A DNA stretch of 64,000 bases from Acidobacteriota bacterium (GCA_003385635.1 QQUY01000002.1:372001-436000); one strand, 5' to 3'. Shown: positions 39,692 through 50,337, numbered from the stretch's first letter. The notes: generated by a model from the sequence alone, not told the origin. Translations and numbers: made by a program.

Positions 39692-40897
39692 ATGGATCCT
39701 TTGAACATAGTCCTCGGGCTGGTCGCCCTCGTGCTTTTCGCGGTCGCCGTCGCGCTGTTCTTCAAGAATCAGCGGATGGGAGTCGAGAACTCGTCACTCG
39801 CCGCCGTGCGGGCGCGGCTTGAGGCCGAGAATGCCGCGAGCGAGCAACGCCTGAGAGCGCTCAGTGAAGACCAGGAGAAGGTCCGGGAGAACGCGAGAAA
39901 CGAATTTCAGATCATCGCTTCGAAATTGCTTGATGAGAAGTCCGAGAAGTTCACAAAGCTCAACAAGGACAATATCGAGAAGATGCTTGCGCCGCTTGGC
40001 AAAGAGATCGGCGAGTTCCGCAAGCGTGTCGAGGAGACCTACGTCGAAGAGACCAAACAGAGGTATGCGCTTGAGCAAGAGGTCCACAAGCTGATCGAGC
40101 ACACGGGCAAGGTCAGCCAGGAGGCGAACAATCTGGCAATCGCGTTGAAAGGCGAGGCCAAAACGCAGGGCCAATGGGGTGAGGTCATCCTTGAACGCAT
40201 CCTGGAACTGGCCGGATTTCAGCGCGGAAGGGAGTACGAACGCGAGTTTCACATAAAGACCGATGAAGGTCCGGACCAGCGTCCGGACTTTGTTATCAAC
40301 CTTCCGGAAGGCCGAAAGCTGGTAATCGACTCCAAGGTTTCCCTGACCGCATATGAGCGGTTCTCATCTGCCGAGACGGATGAAGACCGGGTCGCGGCGC
40401 TTAAAGACCATCTGGTCTCAATAGCGAACCACGTTGAGCAGCTGAGCTCGAAGAAATACGAGGAGCTCGACGGGTCTCTGGACTTTGTGCTGATGTTTGT
40501 CGCGGTCGAGCCCGCGTACCTGGTCGCAATGCGTGAAAGCCGAGATCTCTGGGAAAAGGCTTATTCAAAGCGCGTGATCCTGACGAGTCCTACGAATCTG
40601 ATCGCCGCCGTGAAGCTGATAGAAGACCTCTGGAAGCGGGAGCTTCAGAGCCGGAACGCGATGGAGATCGCGCGTCAGGCGGAAGGTATGTACGACAAGT
40701 TCATAGGCTTTCTGAACTCTATGGACGACATCGGACGCCACCTCAATAACGCGCAGGGCTCATTTACCAAGGCGGTCCGGCAATTGAAGGAAGGGCCCGG
40801 AAACCTCGTGAAGAGGGCGGAGGGATTGAAGTCGCTGGGGATCAAGTCGAAGAAATCGCTGCCGGCGAGTATGGAAAATTTTGAGGAAGAAGAGTGA
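39692..40897 (+). CDS. rmuC: DNA recombination protein RmuC
   Basis: The 401-residue product has an N-terminal membrane helix (residues 6-24), a long coiled coil (about 30-150), and the RmuC core: ALKGEAKTQGQWGEVILERILELAGFQRGREYE, RPDFVINLPEGRKLVIDSKVSLTAYERF (restriction-endonuclease-like strand with D and E/K-type residues), and TNLIAAVKLIEDLWKRELQSRNAMEIA. RmuC limits DNA inversions at short inverted repeats in E. coli, notable in a window so rich in inverted repeats. GGAGG precedes the ATG. Length is within the usual range for the family. Confidence 0.95.
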   Translation: MDPLNIVLGLVALVLFAVAVALFFKNQRMGVENSSLAAVRARLEAENAASEQRLRALSEDQEKVRENARNEFQIIASKLLDEKSEKFTKLNKDNIEKMLAPLGKEIGEFRKRVEETYVEETKQRYALEQEVHKLIEHTGKVSQEANNLAIALKGEAKTQGQWGEVILERILELAGFQRGREYEREFHIKTDEGPDQRPDFVINLPEGRKLVIDSKVSLTAYERFSSAETDEDRVAALKDHLVSIANHVEQLSSKKYEELDGSLDFVLMFVAVEPAYLVAMRESRDLWEKAYSKRVILTSPTNLIAAVKLIEDLWKRELQSRNAMEIARQAEGMYDKFIGFLNSMDDIGRHLNNAQGSFTKAVRQLKEGPGNLVKRAEGLKSLGIKSKKSLPASMENFEEEE

Positions 40898-40934
40898 ACT
40901 ACAGGGATGGAGGGGATGAAAGGGATTGGGAAGA

Positions 40935-41340
40935 AGAGGGATCAGGATTGCGCTTCGCGGGGCGCTTTGCGGGGCGCTTTGCGATTTCAAATCTCAAATT
41001 TCAGATCTCAAAAAAGAAGTGTGTTCATTCTGACTCCTGACTTCTGTCTCCTGTCTCCTTTTGCGTCGGCCGCTCCGCGGCTGAGCGGGTGTTGGCGCTC
41101 CCTACCCGGGGCTGCGCCTGCGGCTTGCCCCGGGCTAACCTCCGTAGCCCCTCCGGGGCATTCGCCCGACCGATCCACGAACCGAATTTCGATCAACAGA
41201 TGCGATATATCGGTTCATTTCGCTGCGCTCCAGTCAGTAGACTCGAAAGATTCATTCGACCAAACAGACCCGATAGACTCGAAAGACTCAATAGACCCAA
41301 CAGACCCGGTAGACTCAAACGACTCTCTGTCATTTAATCG
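40935..41340. repeat. Composite repeat spacer downstream of rmuC
   Basis: Contains a GCGGGGCGCTTT doublet (40957-40984), AATCTCA/AATTTCA and CTCCTGA/CTTCTGT period-7 units (40985-41061), a GC-rich ACCCGGGGCTGCGCCTGCGG hairpin unit (41105-41160), and a complementary nine-base array (41236-41332, ACTCGAAAG/ACCCAACAG type). A further 220 bases to the GIN-domain gene show no clear gene. Confidence 0.85.
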
Positions 41341-41555
41341 CGACTCGCGGTGTTTAGTTTGTAAAGCCCGACGAAGGGGAAGCGTTCCGGTCCGGGTTTC
41401 CGGATGCAGACGGCGGAGCGCGTTCCCTTCGGCGGCAAGAACTGTATAGCGGATCACGCCTGAATGAGCGCAGCTTACGCGAAACGGGCTGGCCGGATAC
41501 GCCGGATCGAGCGAACAAGCCGTCGATCGGGATTGCAAAAGACAGGAGTGGAATC

Positions 41556-42230
41556 ATGAAAGGATTGAAAAGAACAGGAATGACATTTCTCGTGGTCGTA
41601 TTGGCGATCGCATTTGCTGCGACCGCATTCGGCCAGGATTACAGGTCGGAAGCGCGAAATGTGTCGGGTTTTACGGGTGTTGACATCGGCGGAGCTATGG
41701 AAGCGGATATAACTGTAGGCGGTGCTTACGAGGTGATCATCGAGGCCAAGGCCGACGTGCTTCCCAAGATCATCACCGAAGTTCGCGGCGACAGCCTGAT
41801 CGTCAAGCACGACAAAGCGTGGGGCGAAAAGATGGACTGGAAGAACCGCGGCAAGGTGAAGGTTACGGTCACGCTTCCGACGTTAAACGACCTCGACATC
41901 TCGGGAGCTACCCGGGCCGTTGTTAAGGGCGTAAACAGCGACACGATCGACATCGACGTGAGCGGCGCTTCGTCCGTGGTTCTCGACGGCAGCGCGCGGA
42001 CATCGATGATCGACGTGAGCGGAGCCTCGAGCATCAAGGCAATCGGATTCACGACCGATTCTGCCGAGATCGATGCCAGCGGTGCTAGCAGCATCAAACT
42101 GAACGTCACCAGCCAGTTGAGAGCGGACGCCTCGGGCGCAAGCAGTGTTTGTTACGGCGGAAGCCCCAGCGTCCAGAAGGACACCTCGGGATCTTCGTCT
42201 GTGAAGGGCGGCTGCGGAGTGGCGCAGTAG
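41556..42230 (+). CDS. Secreted GIN-domain (DUF2807) protein
   Basis: The 224-residue product has a signal peptide (residues 1-26, FLVVVLAIAFAATAFG) and a right-handed beta-helix-like GIN domain (putative auto-transporter adhesin head). The opening is RNVSGFTGVDIGGAMEADITVG, followed by five or more spaced ISGATRA/VSGASS/ASGASS turns, one per coil, and a Cys in the last turns. The function is unknown; it is probably at the cell surface or in the periplasm. AGGAG precedes the ATG. Confidence 0.9.
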   Translation: MKGLKRTGMTFLVVVLAIAFAATAFGQDYRSEARNVSGFTGVDIGGAMEADITVGGAYEVIIEAKADVLPKIITEVRGDSLIVKHDKAWGEKMDWKNRGKVKVTVTLPTLNDLDISGATRAVVKGVNSDTIDIDVSGASSVVLDGSARTSMIDVSGASSIKAIGFTTDSAEIDASGASSIKLNVTSQLRADASGASSVCYGGSPSVQKDTSGSSSVKGGCGVAQ

Positions 42231-42272
42231 CTGTTGAAGAATTCAGAAGTCTGAAGTCAGGAGTCAGAAAAG

Positions 42273-42577
42273 GGACACAGATGAACACAGATGGATTGGA
42301 TAACTCGTTTGCACGACGTCATAGTTATCCTCTTGAATCCGTGTTTGACCGTGTCCTATCTCTTTGTTTTGAGTGTTTAGAGAGACACATATAAACACGG
42401 ATGAGAATAGATTACTCGCTCGATTGGCGTTCGAATTATCTGCGAAATCTGTGTTAATCCGTGTCCTTGCCTTCTGGTTGAAGTTATAAGAGGGACACCG
42501 ATAAACACGGATATTTAGGATAACTCGCTCGATGGGCGTTCGGGTTATCTGCGAAATCTGTGTTAATCCGTGTCCTT
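42273..42577. repeat. Three tandem foldback units with related loops
   Basis: Three units of about 80-90 bases (42273-42357, 42381-42468, 42491-42577) each start with a GACACAGATGAACACAG-like arm and end with the complement AATCTGTGTTAATCCGTGTCC or similar. Units two and three share nearly the same loop (ACTCGCTCGATnGGCGTTCG and TTATCTGCGAAA), itself partly palindromic. They fill the gap between the convergent GIN-domain and Spy-like genes. Confidence 0.9.
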
Positions 42578-42592
42578 TCTCTTCTTGCTGGT

Positions 42593-43180
42593 TTAGTTAC
42601 AGCCGTTGTGCTGTTTCCACATCTCGGGATCGTGGCCCGCCGGGACGTTCTTGCACGGATCGCCTTTTCCGTAGCCCCTCAATTCGTTGTATTTCTTAAC
42701 CTGCTGGACTGTCAAAATTTTCGGCATCTTCAGATGTGCCGAGAGATGAACAAACCGCAGCCGACTGAGCGCCTCACCGATCTCCCCGAGTTTTACTCGA
42801 AGGTTTTCGTCGTCGACCGTTCTTTCCGTGTAGAGTTCGTCCAGTTGTTTCTCGAGTGCGATCAGCCTGACTCCAAGGGGTATCGCCTCGGCTTTCATCG
42901 AAGCGAATATCCCCTCGATCTGTGCTTCCTGTTCCCGCGTCAGGCCTATCTCCTTCTTCATATTCAGGACGTGACGCGGGCCCGGATAGCCGTTCAGTTC
43001 GGCTGACTTGGCGAGACCCCATCCGCGGCCGTTCCTCAGATCGTCGATATCCTGCGCTGAAAGGCTTTTGACCTCACGCGTTTCTTCGCCGGCGTACCCG
43101 GAAGCCGTCTGGGCCGGGGCAACGACCGGCAATGCCAAAGCTATGAATCCGAGTGCGAATAAAAAGATCGTGGTTTTCAT
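42593..43180 (-). CDS. Periplasmic Spy/CpxP-like protein
   Basis: The 195-residue product has a signal peptide (residues 1-24, TIFLFALGFIALALPVVAPAQ) and a helical body with two LTxxQ-type motifs: GLTREQEAQIEGIFASMKAEAIPLGVRLIALEKQLDELY and ILTVQQVKKYNELRGYG. Spy and CpxP are periplasmic chaperones or envelope-stress modulators. The charged C-terminal tail with Cys and two His (DPCKNVPAGHDPEMWKQHNGC) might bind metal. GGAGG precedes the ATG at 43180. Confidence 0.85.
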   Translation of the reverse strand: MKTTIFLFALGFIALALPVVAPAQTASGYAGEETREVKSLSAQDIDDLRNGRGWGLAKSAELNGYPGPRHVLNMKKEIGLTREQEAQIEGIFASMKAEAIPLGVRLIALEKQLDELYTERTVDDENLRVKLGEIGEALSRLRFVHLSAHLKMPKILTVQQVKKYNELRGYGKGDPCKNVPAGHDPEMWKQHNGCN

Positions 43181-43289
43181 TGAATGTCCTCCGATCTGAT
43201 AATTCCGCGCGCGTTGAAGATATTCCGAGGTGCTTGTCCTTCTCAGATTCCCATTTACGATTTGATCTGAGATCTCGAATGATCAGCGT

Positions 43290-44578
<1,289 letters not shown>

Positions 44579-44689
44579 CGTCGTTGTCTCCTTTGTGGAT
44601 GGCATTTGAACGATAACGCGCAGGAAATCCGGATTTTATCTCACGCTGATCCGGTCTTCTCACTTCTTTGCTTAAGATTTGCGCCTTCG

Positions 44690-45110
<421 letters not shown>

Positions 45111-45193
45111 CCACTCCTAGAATGGGTAGGTCCTGAAAACGCGCTAATCAAGAAATATCCATTTGCGTTGCGGTCAGGAGGCTGACTCTCAAT

Positions 45194-45943
45194 ATGCCGA
45201 TCCGGCCACTCACAAAACGGAAGAAAACAGGGGAACTCTATACTCGCAGGCCTGATGTGCAAGAGCAGCTGGATGGACTGGACGGACGTGATTTCGAGGA
45301 GCTCGTTCCGCGCCTTTCTATTCCGAAAAACGGCGGACCTGAACATTTATTCGATGAGACCCTTGTGTTTCTCCTGAGGGAGGCACGGCGAGCAAATGAC
45401 TCAGAAAAATGCGACCTCATTTATTCCCATTTGTCTGTAAGAGTTGAAAGGCTTGTGATGAAAGAGGCTCGTTTGACGAACCTTCAAAACATCACGGATT
45501 TCAGGCAGAGCGTCCATGTCCGGGTCCTGAAGAAACTACTTGACATCAGTTCCGACCGGGGTGATTTTGCAGAGGCGATGTTTGGCAGTTTTATCGCGCG
45601 TGAAGCTGCGACCGAAAGAAGGAAGCGGTGGCGGGTGGAACATCGGGAACAGTATGATGTTGAGATCGACGCTCCGAATGAACACGGTTACGATCTCGAT
45701 CCCGTTTCGTTCAGTACTACCCCGGAGCAGGAGGCGATGATCCTGAACGCGTTGGAAAAACTCCCAGAGAACTACGCGACTGCAGCTGTGATGCGGTTCC
45801 GGGACGAATTTCAGATAGACAGCAAGGACCCGGATGAACCGACGATCGCGAAACACTTTGGAGTGTCCGGCAGGACTATAAACAACTGGCTCCGGAAGGC
45901 GGTTGAGATCCTGACGGAAGACGACGGAGTAGATGATGAATAG
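45194..45943 (+). CDS. Atypical sigma-70-like factor heading the helicase operon
   Basis: The 249-residue product has a basic N-terminal extension (about 70 residues) before a region-2-like helix pair (LIYSHLSVRVERLVMKEARLTNLQNITDFRQSVHVRVLKKLL, about 79-118) and AREAATERRKRW. A region-4-like helix-turn-helix lies in ALEKLPENYATAAVMRFRDEFQI and PTIAKHFGVSGRTINNWLRKAVEIL (about 183-240). This looks like an ECF-type sigma factor or a sigma-derived regulator. AGGAGG lies upstream at long spacing. Its 3' end overlaps the next gene by eight bases. Confidence 0.78.
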   Translation: MPIRPLTKRKKTGELYTRRPDVQEQLDGLDGRDFEELVPRLSIPKNGGPEHLFDETLVFLLREARRANDSEKCDLIYSHLSVRVERLVMKEARLTNLQNITDFRQSVHVRVLKKLLDISSDRGDFAEAMFGSFIAREAATERRKRWRVEHREQYDVEIDAPNEHGYDLDPVSFSTTPEQEAMILNALEKLPENYATAAVMRFRDEFQIDSKDPDEPTIAKHFGVSGRTINNWLRKAVEILTEDDGVDDE

Positions 45944-46547
45944 ACCCGAAAGCCTCGAAGAAGTGCTCGAAGGCTACGCCGTCGAGACGCCCAAAGGGAA
46001 CGATCCGGAAGTTCTGCAAGAGTGGATCAGGGAGTATCCGGAGTTCGCCGATGAACTTATGGACTTCGCCGCGACGAGATCGCGAATCGATCATATGCCA
46101 GATCCGGTTCTTTCACCGGAGGACGAAGGAGCTGCAAGATCGAGAGGAGCCGCGGCTATGAAGTCGGTCCTCGGAGAATTGGCCGACCGGGAGTCTTCCC
46201 GGATAAGCGACCTGATAAAGACCGCGGAAGAGAAAGGCCTTGACAGGACGGTACTGGCGATGAAGCTTGATATGAGCGTGACCTTTTTGCTCAAACTGAA
46301 TCGAAGAGCGATCAAGGCTGCCAGCATTCCTCAGGGGCTCGTGGAAAAGATCTCTACTGAACTCGGCGTAGCTGCCGAATCTGTCCGCACTTATTTCGAA
46401 CTTCCGCAGAGGGCTGCGGGAAGCGAATTCAAAGCCAGCGACCGTCCCGAAAGTCCCGATCAGGAAGATTTTGCGAAGGCGGTCGAGCTGGACCTGCATC
46501 TTTCGCCCGGACAAAAGGACTCGCTTCTCAAGCTCCAGAAAACATAA
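45936..46547 (+). CDS. HTH-containing protein between sigma factor and IrrE-helicase
   Basis: The 203-residue product has an acidic N-terminus (ESLEEVLEGYAVETPKGNDPEVLQEWIREYPEFADELMDFAA) that resembles the N-terminal part of small anti-sigma-like or sensing proteins. A central XRE-like helix-turn-helix follows (LDRTVLAMKLDMSVTFLLKLNRRAIKAASIPQGLVEKISTELGVAAESVRTYFELP, about 105-160), then an acidic tail. It overlaps the sigma gene and lies four bases before the metallopeptidase-helicase gene. ImmA/IrrE proteases cleave XRE-type repressors, so this is the obvious candidate substrate; that is inference. Confidence 0.8.
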   Translation: MNRPESLEEVLEGYAVETPKGNDPEVLQEWIREYPEFADELMDFAATRSRIDHMPDPVLSPEDEGAARSRGAAAMKSVLGELADRESSRISDLIKTAEEKGLDRTVLAMKLDMSVTFLLKLNRRAIKAASIPQGLVEKISTELGVAAESVRTYFELPQRAAGSEFKASDRPESPDQEDFAKAVELDLHLSPGQKDSLLKLQKT

Positions 46548-46551
46548 CCTT

Positions 46552-49500
46552 ATGGACCACGGTGCCGAGATCAGAAGAAAGGCTGTTGAGATCCGCTCCG
46601 AGGTCTGCCGAAAGAACGGGCTGAAGTTTCAGGACCTCCTCACGGCTGAAGAACTCTCAAGATCTGCATTGGACTTTGCGGGTCTCGACCTCCTGTCAGA
46701 ACATCCCGAATCAAACACCTTACAAGGCGCGCTCGCCGTCCTCGATCCTGTTGATCGGATCGTTTACATCAATGACGAGCTCGAAGGCGGCTTCCGCTGG
46801 TTTTGTGTCGCGCACGAGATCGGGCATCAAGCTCTCCACAACTTCAAACCCTTCTGCAAGACGGAAGATATCGAGGCGCTAACCTTCGACGACGAGCCGG
46901 ACTCGGCAAGCGACAAGGTGATCGGCTACGGTCCGAACGAACGAAAAGAACGTGAAGCGAACCTCTTTGCGATCGAGCTGCTGCTCCCTTGCGCTGCACT
47001 GCGAAAGGCATTTGCCGAAGACGGATTGAGCGCGACGGAAATAGCTGAAAGAACGGGAATGCAGGTAAGGTTCGTGAACCGTCAGCTCGCAAGGGCAGTA
47101 TTGATTCCCGATAGCGGTCCGTCCGACAATCTTCAGCTTGTCGACAAGGCCGACGAAAGAAACTCACCATACGAAACTTCTCCCGACGCACGCGATGTTC
47201 CGCGCGTTCAGGCGGCGCAAGCTGAAGTTCGCGATACTTTTGGCGCACGCTTTGAGTTGAATCCAAGCCAACGGAAAGCGGTCCAGACGGAAGAATGTCC
47301 CGTCCTGGTTTCGGCGGGGCCCGGAACCGGTAAGACCGAAACGCTGATTCGCCGGATCGTCCATTTACTCGAGAAAGGCGCAGATCCGCGCAGGATACTG
47401 GCGCTTACATTCTCGAACAAAGCGACCCAGGAAATGCGCGAGCGGATAGCCGAGGCGAGGCCCGAAGACGCGTCACACCTGTATATTTTCACGTTTCACT
47501 CGTTCGGGTACAACCTTCTGATGAAGTACTGGGAGGAGGCCGGAATCGCAAAGGACGCCGATCTTTTGGACCAGATCGATGCGCTTCTCCTTCTTGAGAA
47601 GAACCTTTCAGAACTGGATCTTGAGCACTACCTCGTGCTTTACGATCCGATGCGCGACCTGCCCGACGTGCTCACCGCAATATCGAGGGCCAAAGACGAG
47701 CTCTGCGGGCCGGCACGGTATAGAGAATTTGCCGAAGCGATGCTTGCGGACGCCGAAGAAGATGACACGCTAAAAGCTGAAAAGGCTATCGAAACTGCCC
47801 GTATTTACAAAATCTATCAAAGGCTTCTTGAGGAACACGAAAGTCTCGATTTTGGCGACTTGATAATGCTCTCCGTTCGGCTTCTGAGGGACAACCTCGA
47901 GGTCCGCGAAAAGGTCCGAAAGTCCTTCGACCACGTGCTTGTAGATGAATTTCAGGACGTGAACCGTGCTTCGGGGGTCCTTCTGAGGCTTGTTGCCGGA
48001 AAGGGAGATGGACTTTGGGCAGTCGGCGACCTGCGCCAGTCCATATACCGCTGGCGCGGGGCTTCACCCGAGAACATCAGACGGTTTGAAGAAGAATACG
48101 AGGGCGCGAAACGGCTGAGCCTTGAAACGAACTATCGTTCGGTTGCTCCTATCGTGAGAACGTTCAGCGAGTTCGGCAGATCGATGATCGCCCGCGAACC
48201 GTTCAATGATTGGGAGGCATTCAGGGGCGAAGGCGACAAGAACGCAGTGTCGAACACTGTTGCCGACGAGTTTGCAACTGAAGCACTCGGTGTTGCTGAA
48301 AGGGCACATCATCAACAGGCTGACGGAAACCGGTTCAAGGACCAGGCGGTAATATGCAGAACGCACGGCCAGCTTGCGATGGTCTCGTCGGTGCTTGCTG
48401 AACAAAAGGTGCCGGTCTTCTATCTGGGACAATTGTTCGAGCGCGAGGAGATCCGCGATCTTCTTTCGCTGCTCGAGCTGGCATCTGCCGACAATTGCCA
48501 CGCGTTGATGCGCGTCGGACAATTCGCGGAATACGGAATCCCTGAAGAGGACATTCTCCCGCTATTGAGTTACTGCGAGGACAAAGGAATCGGTTTTAGC
48601 GATCTGGATCCGGAAGACGAATCCCTGAGGATCGCGGACGCTTCGCGAAAGACTTTGGGTCTGATCAGGTCGCATCTGGAAGTAGAAAAAGGGACATCCG
48701 CTTACGACCTGCTTTCGGACTATTTGCTTACCCGGAGCAGGTACCTCCGGGGTTTGATCTCGCGTCAAAGCGTTTCCGACAAACAGAAACAGATAGCGAT
48801 CTACAAGCTTCTGGGATTCGCTTCATCCGTCGAGGACAAATTCGAGGATCCGGCAACCTGCATACGTGATTTCCTGGGGTACATAAAGCGGCTTGTGATG
48901 TTCCGCGAGCAAAAGAACCTGGCCGAGATCCCCGCCGCCGCTTCCGGCCTGGACGCCGTCCGCCTGCTTACCGTCCACGGTGCAAAAGGGCTTGAATTTG
49001 ACGCGGTATATTTGCCTTTCCTCGCGGCTGGGAAGTTCCCAACAAGCTATCGGGGCGAAAAGTGTCCGACGCCCCCCGGACTCAGGACAGATCCGAAAGA
49101 TGACCATATTGAAGAAGAGGAATGCCTTTTCTTCGTCGCCTCTTCAAGGGCCCGCGACCGGCTTCACCTCTCGAGGTCGATAAACTACTCGGAGTACCGC
49201 AAGAGCAAGCCGTCGCCATTTCTTACCGCTATCGAAGATGTACTACCAGAAGAAAGTGTGATAGCGGCGCTTGCCAAACCGCCCGAACCGGAACTGCTGC
49301 CGCCGGAAGCATATGCTCGCCGCGAGTTCTATGCGGCAGAACTGGATCGCTATCTCGAGTGCCCGAGGCAGTATTTCTACCGCTACGAAGCCGGGTTGAA
49401 GTCCGGTGACAATCGATCCGCCTATCAGAAGCTACATGGCGCTGTTTTCGAGACATTAAGACTGGTCCAGGAATCTGACCTCAGCCCCGCGGAGACGAAG

Positions 49501-50037
49501 GCATTCGCAGTGAATACCTTCGAAAGGCTTTGGCAGGAAGCAGAGTTGGATGGGCACGCATACGCAGATCTATACCGGACGAAGGGTGAAGAGCTGGTCG
49601 AGAAGATCGTCGAAAGGTTCGCTCATCCGGAAGCGCGTCAGGTCAAAAAAACGATTCCGGTCCCTCTTTCAAATGGTGTCGTGAAGGTGTCTTCCGATTC
49701 GATCGAGGAAACCGGGTCTGAAGGATCCAAAAAAGTCGTGGCCCGGAACGTAAAGACCGGTAAACAGCCAAAGAACGTCGAAACAAAGGATGCTGACGCG
49801 GCTCTGCTTCAGGCGCTGAAAAACGAATATCCCGACGCTGAAGTGTCGGTGGCAAAGGTCTATCTGACTGACGACTCGGAGCACACGCAGAATATCAGTG
49901 AAAAGGTTATCGAGAACCGGCTGAAGAAATACGAGGACGCGATCGACGGCATCAACCGCGGGGAGTTTGAACCGAACCCCAGCGACCGCCGCTGCCCTAC
50001 CTGTGCGTATTATTTCATCTGTCAGAAGAAAGATTGA
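46552..50037 (+). CDS. ImmA/IrrE metallopeptidase - UvrD-type helicase - Fe-S nuclease-like fusion
   Basis: The 1161-residue product has three parts. Residues about 1-200 form an ImmA/IrrE zinc peptidase with VAHEIGH (H88, E89, H92). Residues about 225-900 form a UvrD/Rep helicase: Walker A SAGPGTGKT (254-262), motif II VDEFQD (464-469), VGDLRQSIYRWRGA, LETNYRS, TVHGAKGLEFDAVYLP and VASSRARDRL. The C-terminus (about 925-1161) is Cas4/AddB-like, with Cys937 and C1148-x2-C1151-x5-C1157 fitting a 4Fe-4S cluster. Its nuclease motif reads ARNVKTGK, with Asn1066 where the family has Asp. The ATG at 46552 follows the HTH stop by four bases. Confidence 0.93.
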   Translation: MDHGAEIRRKAVEIRSEVCRKNGLKFQDLLTAEELSRSALDFAGLDLLSEHPESNTLQGALAVLDPVDRIVYINDELEGGFRWFCVAHEIGHQALHNFKPFCKTEDIEALTFDDEPDSASDKVIGYGPNERKEREANLFAIELLLPCAALRKAFAEDGLSATEIAERTGMQVRFVNRQLARAVLIPDSGPSDNLQLVDKADERNSPYETSPDARDVPRVQAAQAEVRDTFGARFELNPSQRKAVQTEECPVLVSAGPGTGKTETLIRRIVHLLEKGADPRRILALTFSNKATQEMRERIAEARPEDASHLYIFTFHSFGYNLLMKYWEEAGIAKDADLLDQIDALLLLEKNLSELDLEHYLVLYDPMRDLPDVLTAISRAKDELCGPARYREFAEAMLADAEEDDTLKAEKAIETARIYKIYQRLLEEHESLDFGDLIMLSVRLLRDNLEVREKVRKSFDHVLVDEFQDVNRASGVLLRLVAGKGDGLWAVGDLRQSIYRWRGASPENIRRFEEEYEGAKRLSLETNYRSVAPIVRTFSEFGRSMIAREPFNDWEAFRGEGDKNAVSNTVADEFATEALGVAERAHHQQADGNRFKDQAVICRTHGQLAMVSSVLAEQKVPVFYLGQLFEREEIRDLLSLLELASADNCHALMRVGQFAEYGIPEEDILPLLSYCEDKGIGFSDLDPEDESLRIADASRKTLGLIRSHLEVEKGTSAYDLLSDYLLTRSRYLRGLISRQSVSDKQKQIAIYKLLGFASSVEDKFEDPATCIRDFLGYIKRLVMFREQKNLAEIPAAASGLDAVRLLTVHGAKGLEFDAVYLPFLAAGKFPTSYRGEKCPTPPGLRTDPKDDHIEEEECLFFVASSRARDRLHLSRSINYSEYRKSKPSPFLTAIEDVLPEESVIAALAKPPEPELLPPEAYARREFYAAELDRYLECPRQYFYRYEAGLKSGDNRSAYQKLHGAVFETLRLVQESDLSPAETKAFAVNTFERLWQEAELDGHAYADLYRTKGEELVEKIVERFAHPEARQVKKTIPVPLSNGVVKVSSDSIEETGSEGSKKVVARNVKTGKQPKNVETKDADAALLQALKNEYPDAEVSVAKVYLTDDSEHTQNISEKVIENRLKKYEDAIDGINRGEFEPNPSDRRCPTCAYYFICQKKD

Positions 50038-50044
50038 TAGTAGA

Positions 50045-50063
50045 GGCAGGGCTCATCCCTGCC
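50045..50063 (+). terminator. Possible terminator hairpin after the helicase operon
   Basis: GGCAGGG (50045-50051) and CCCTGCC (50057-50063) form a seven-base-pair stem with a five-base loop, eight bases after the helicase stop. No T-run follows, so it may be a rho-independent terminator remnant or one of the palindromic repeats that begin at 50093. Confidence 0.35.
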
Positions 50064-50092
50064 CGGCCAGAACACCTGAATGTATCAATCCT

Positions 50093-50200
50093 CCGCTTAG
50101 CCCACACCCGTCGTTTAACCCACCCCATCGTTTAGCCCTCCCATCGTTTAGCCCGCCCGTTTACGGGTGGGTTCAGTGCATATCGCTGCTCTAAAAGCAT
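50093..50200. repeat. GTTTAGCC-type repeats
   Basis: Four short units (CTTAGCCCACACCC, GTTTAACCCACCCC, GTTTAGCCCTCCC, GTTTAGCCCGCCCGTTTACGG) occur in series, the last forming a GCCCGTTTACGGGT hairpin (50155-50168). They belong to the same class as 10890-10990. Confidence 0.8.
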
Positions 50201-50203
50201 TGT

Positions 50204-50330
50204 TTTCTTCGCGGTCCTTGGCGACTTTGCGGGAGGTCTTTACGCGCCTGTTAGCTTCGGACGTTTATTGCATACCAAGTTGAGGGCCTCTCGCAAAGGC
50301 GCTAAGGCGCGAAGTTCCGCAAAGAAGAGG
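50204..50330. repeat. Foldback element, copy 1
   Basis: Arms GCGGTCCTTGGCGACTTTGC and CGCAAAGGCGCTAAGGCGCG to CCGCAAAG flank a conserved core (TTTACGCGCCTGTTAGCTTC and GGACGTTTATTGCATACC). Copies 2 (52593-52731) and 3 (52930-53068) share the core almost base for base. A diverged copy lies at 50627-50745. Confidence 0.92.
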
Positions 50331-50337
50331 AGTTAGG

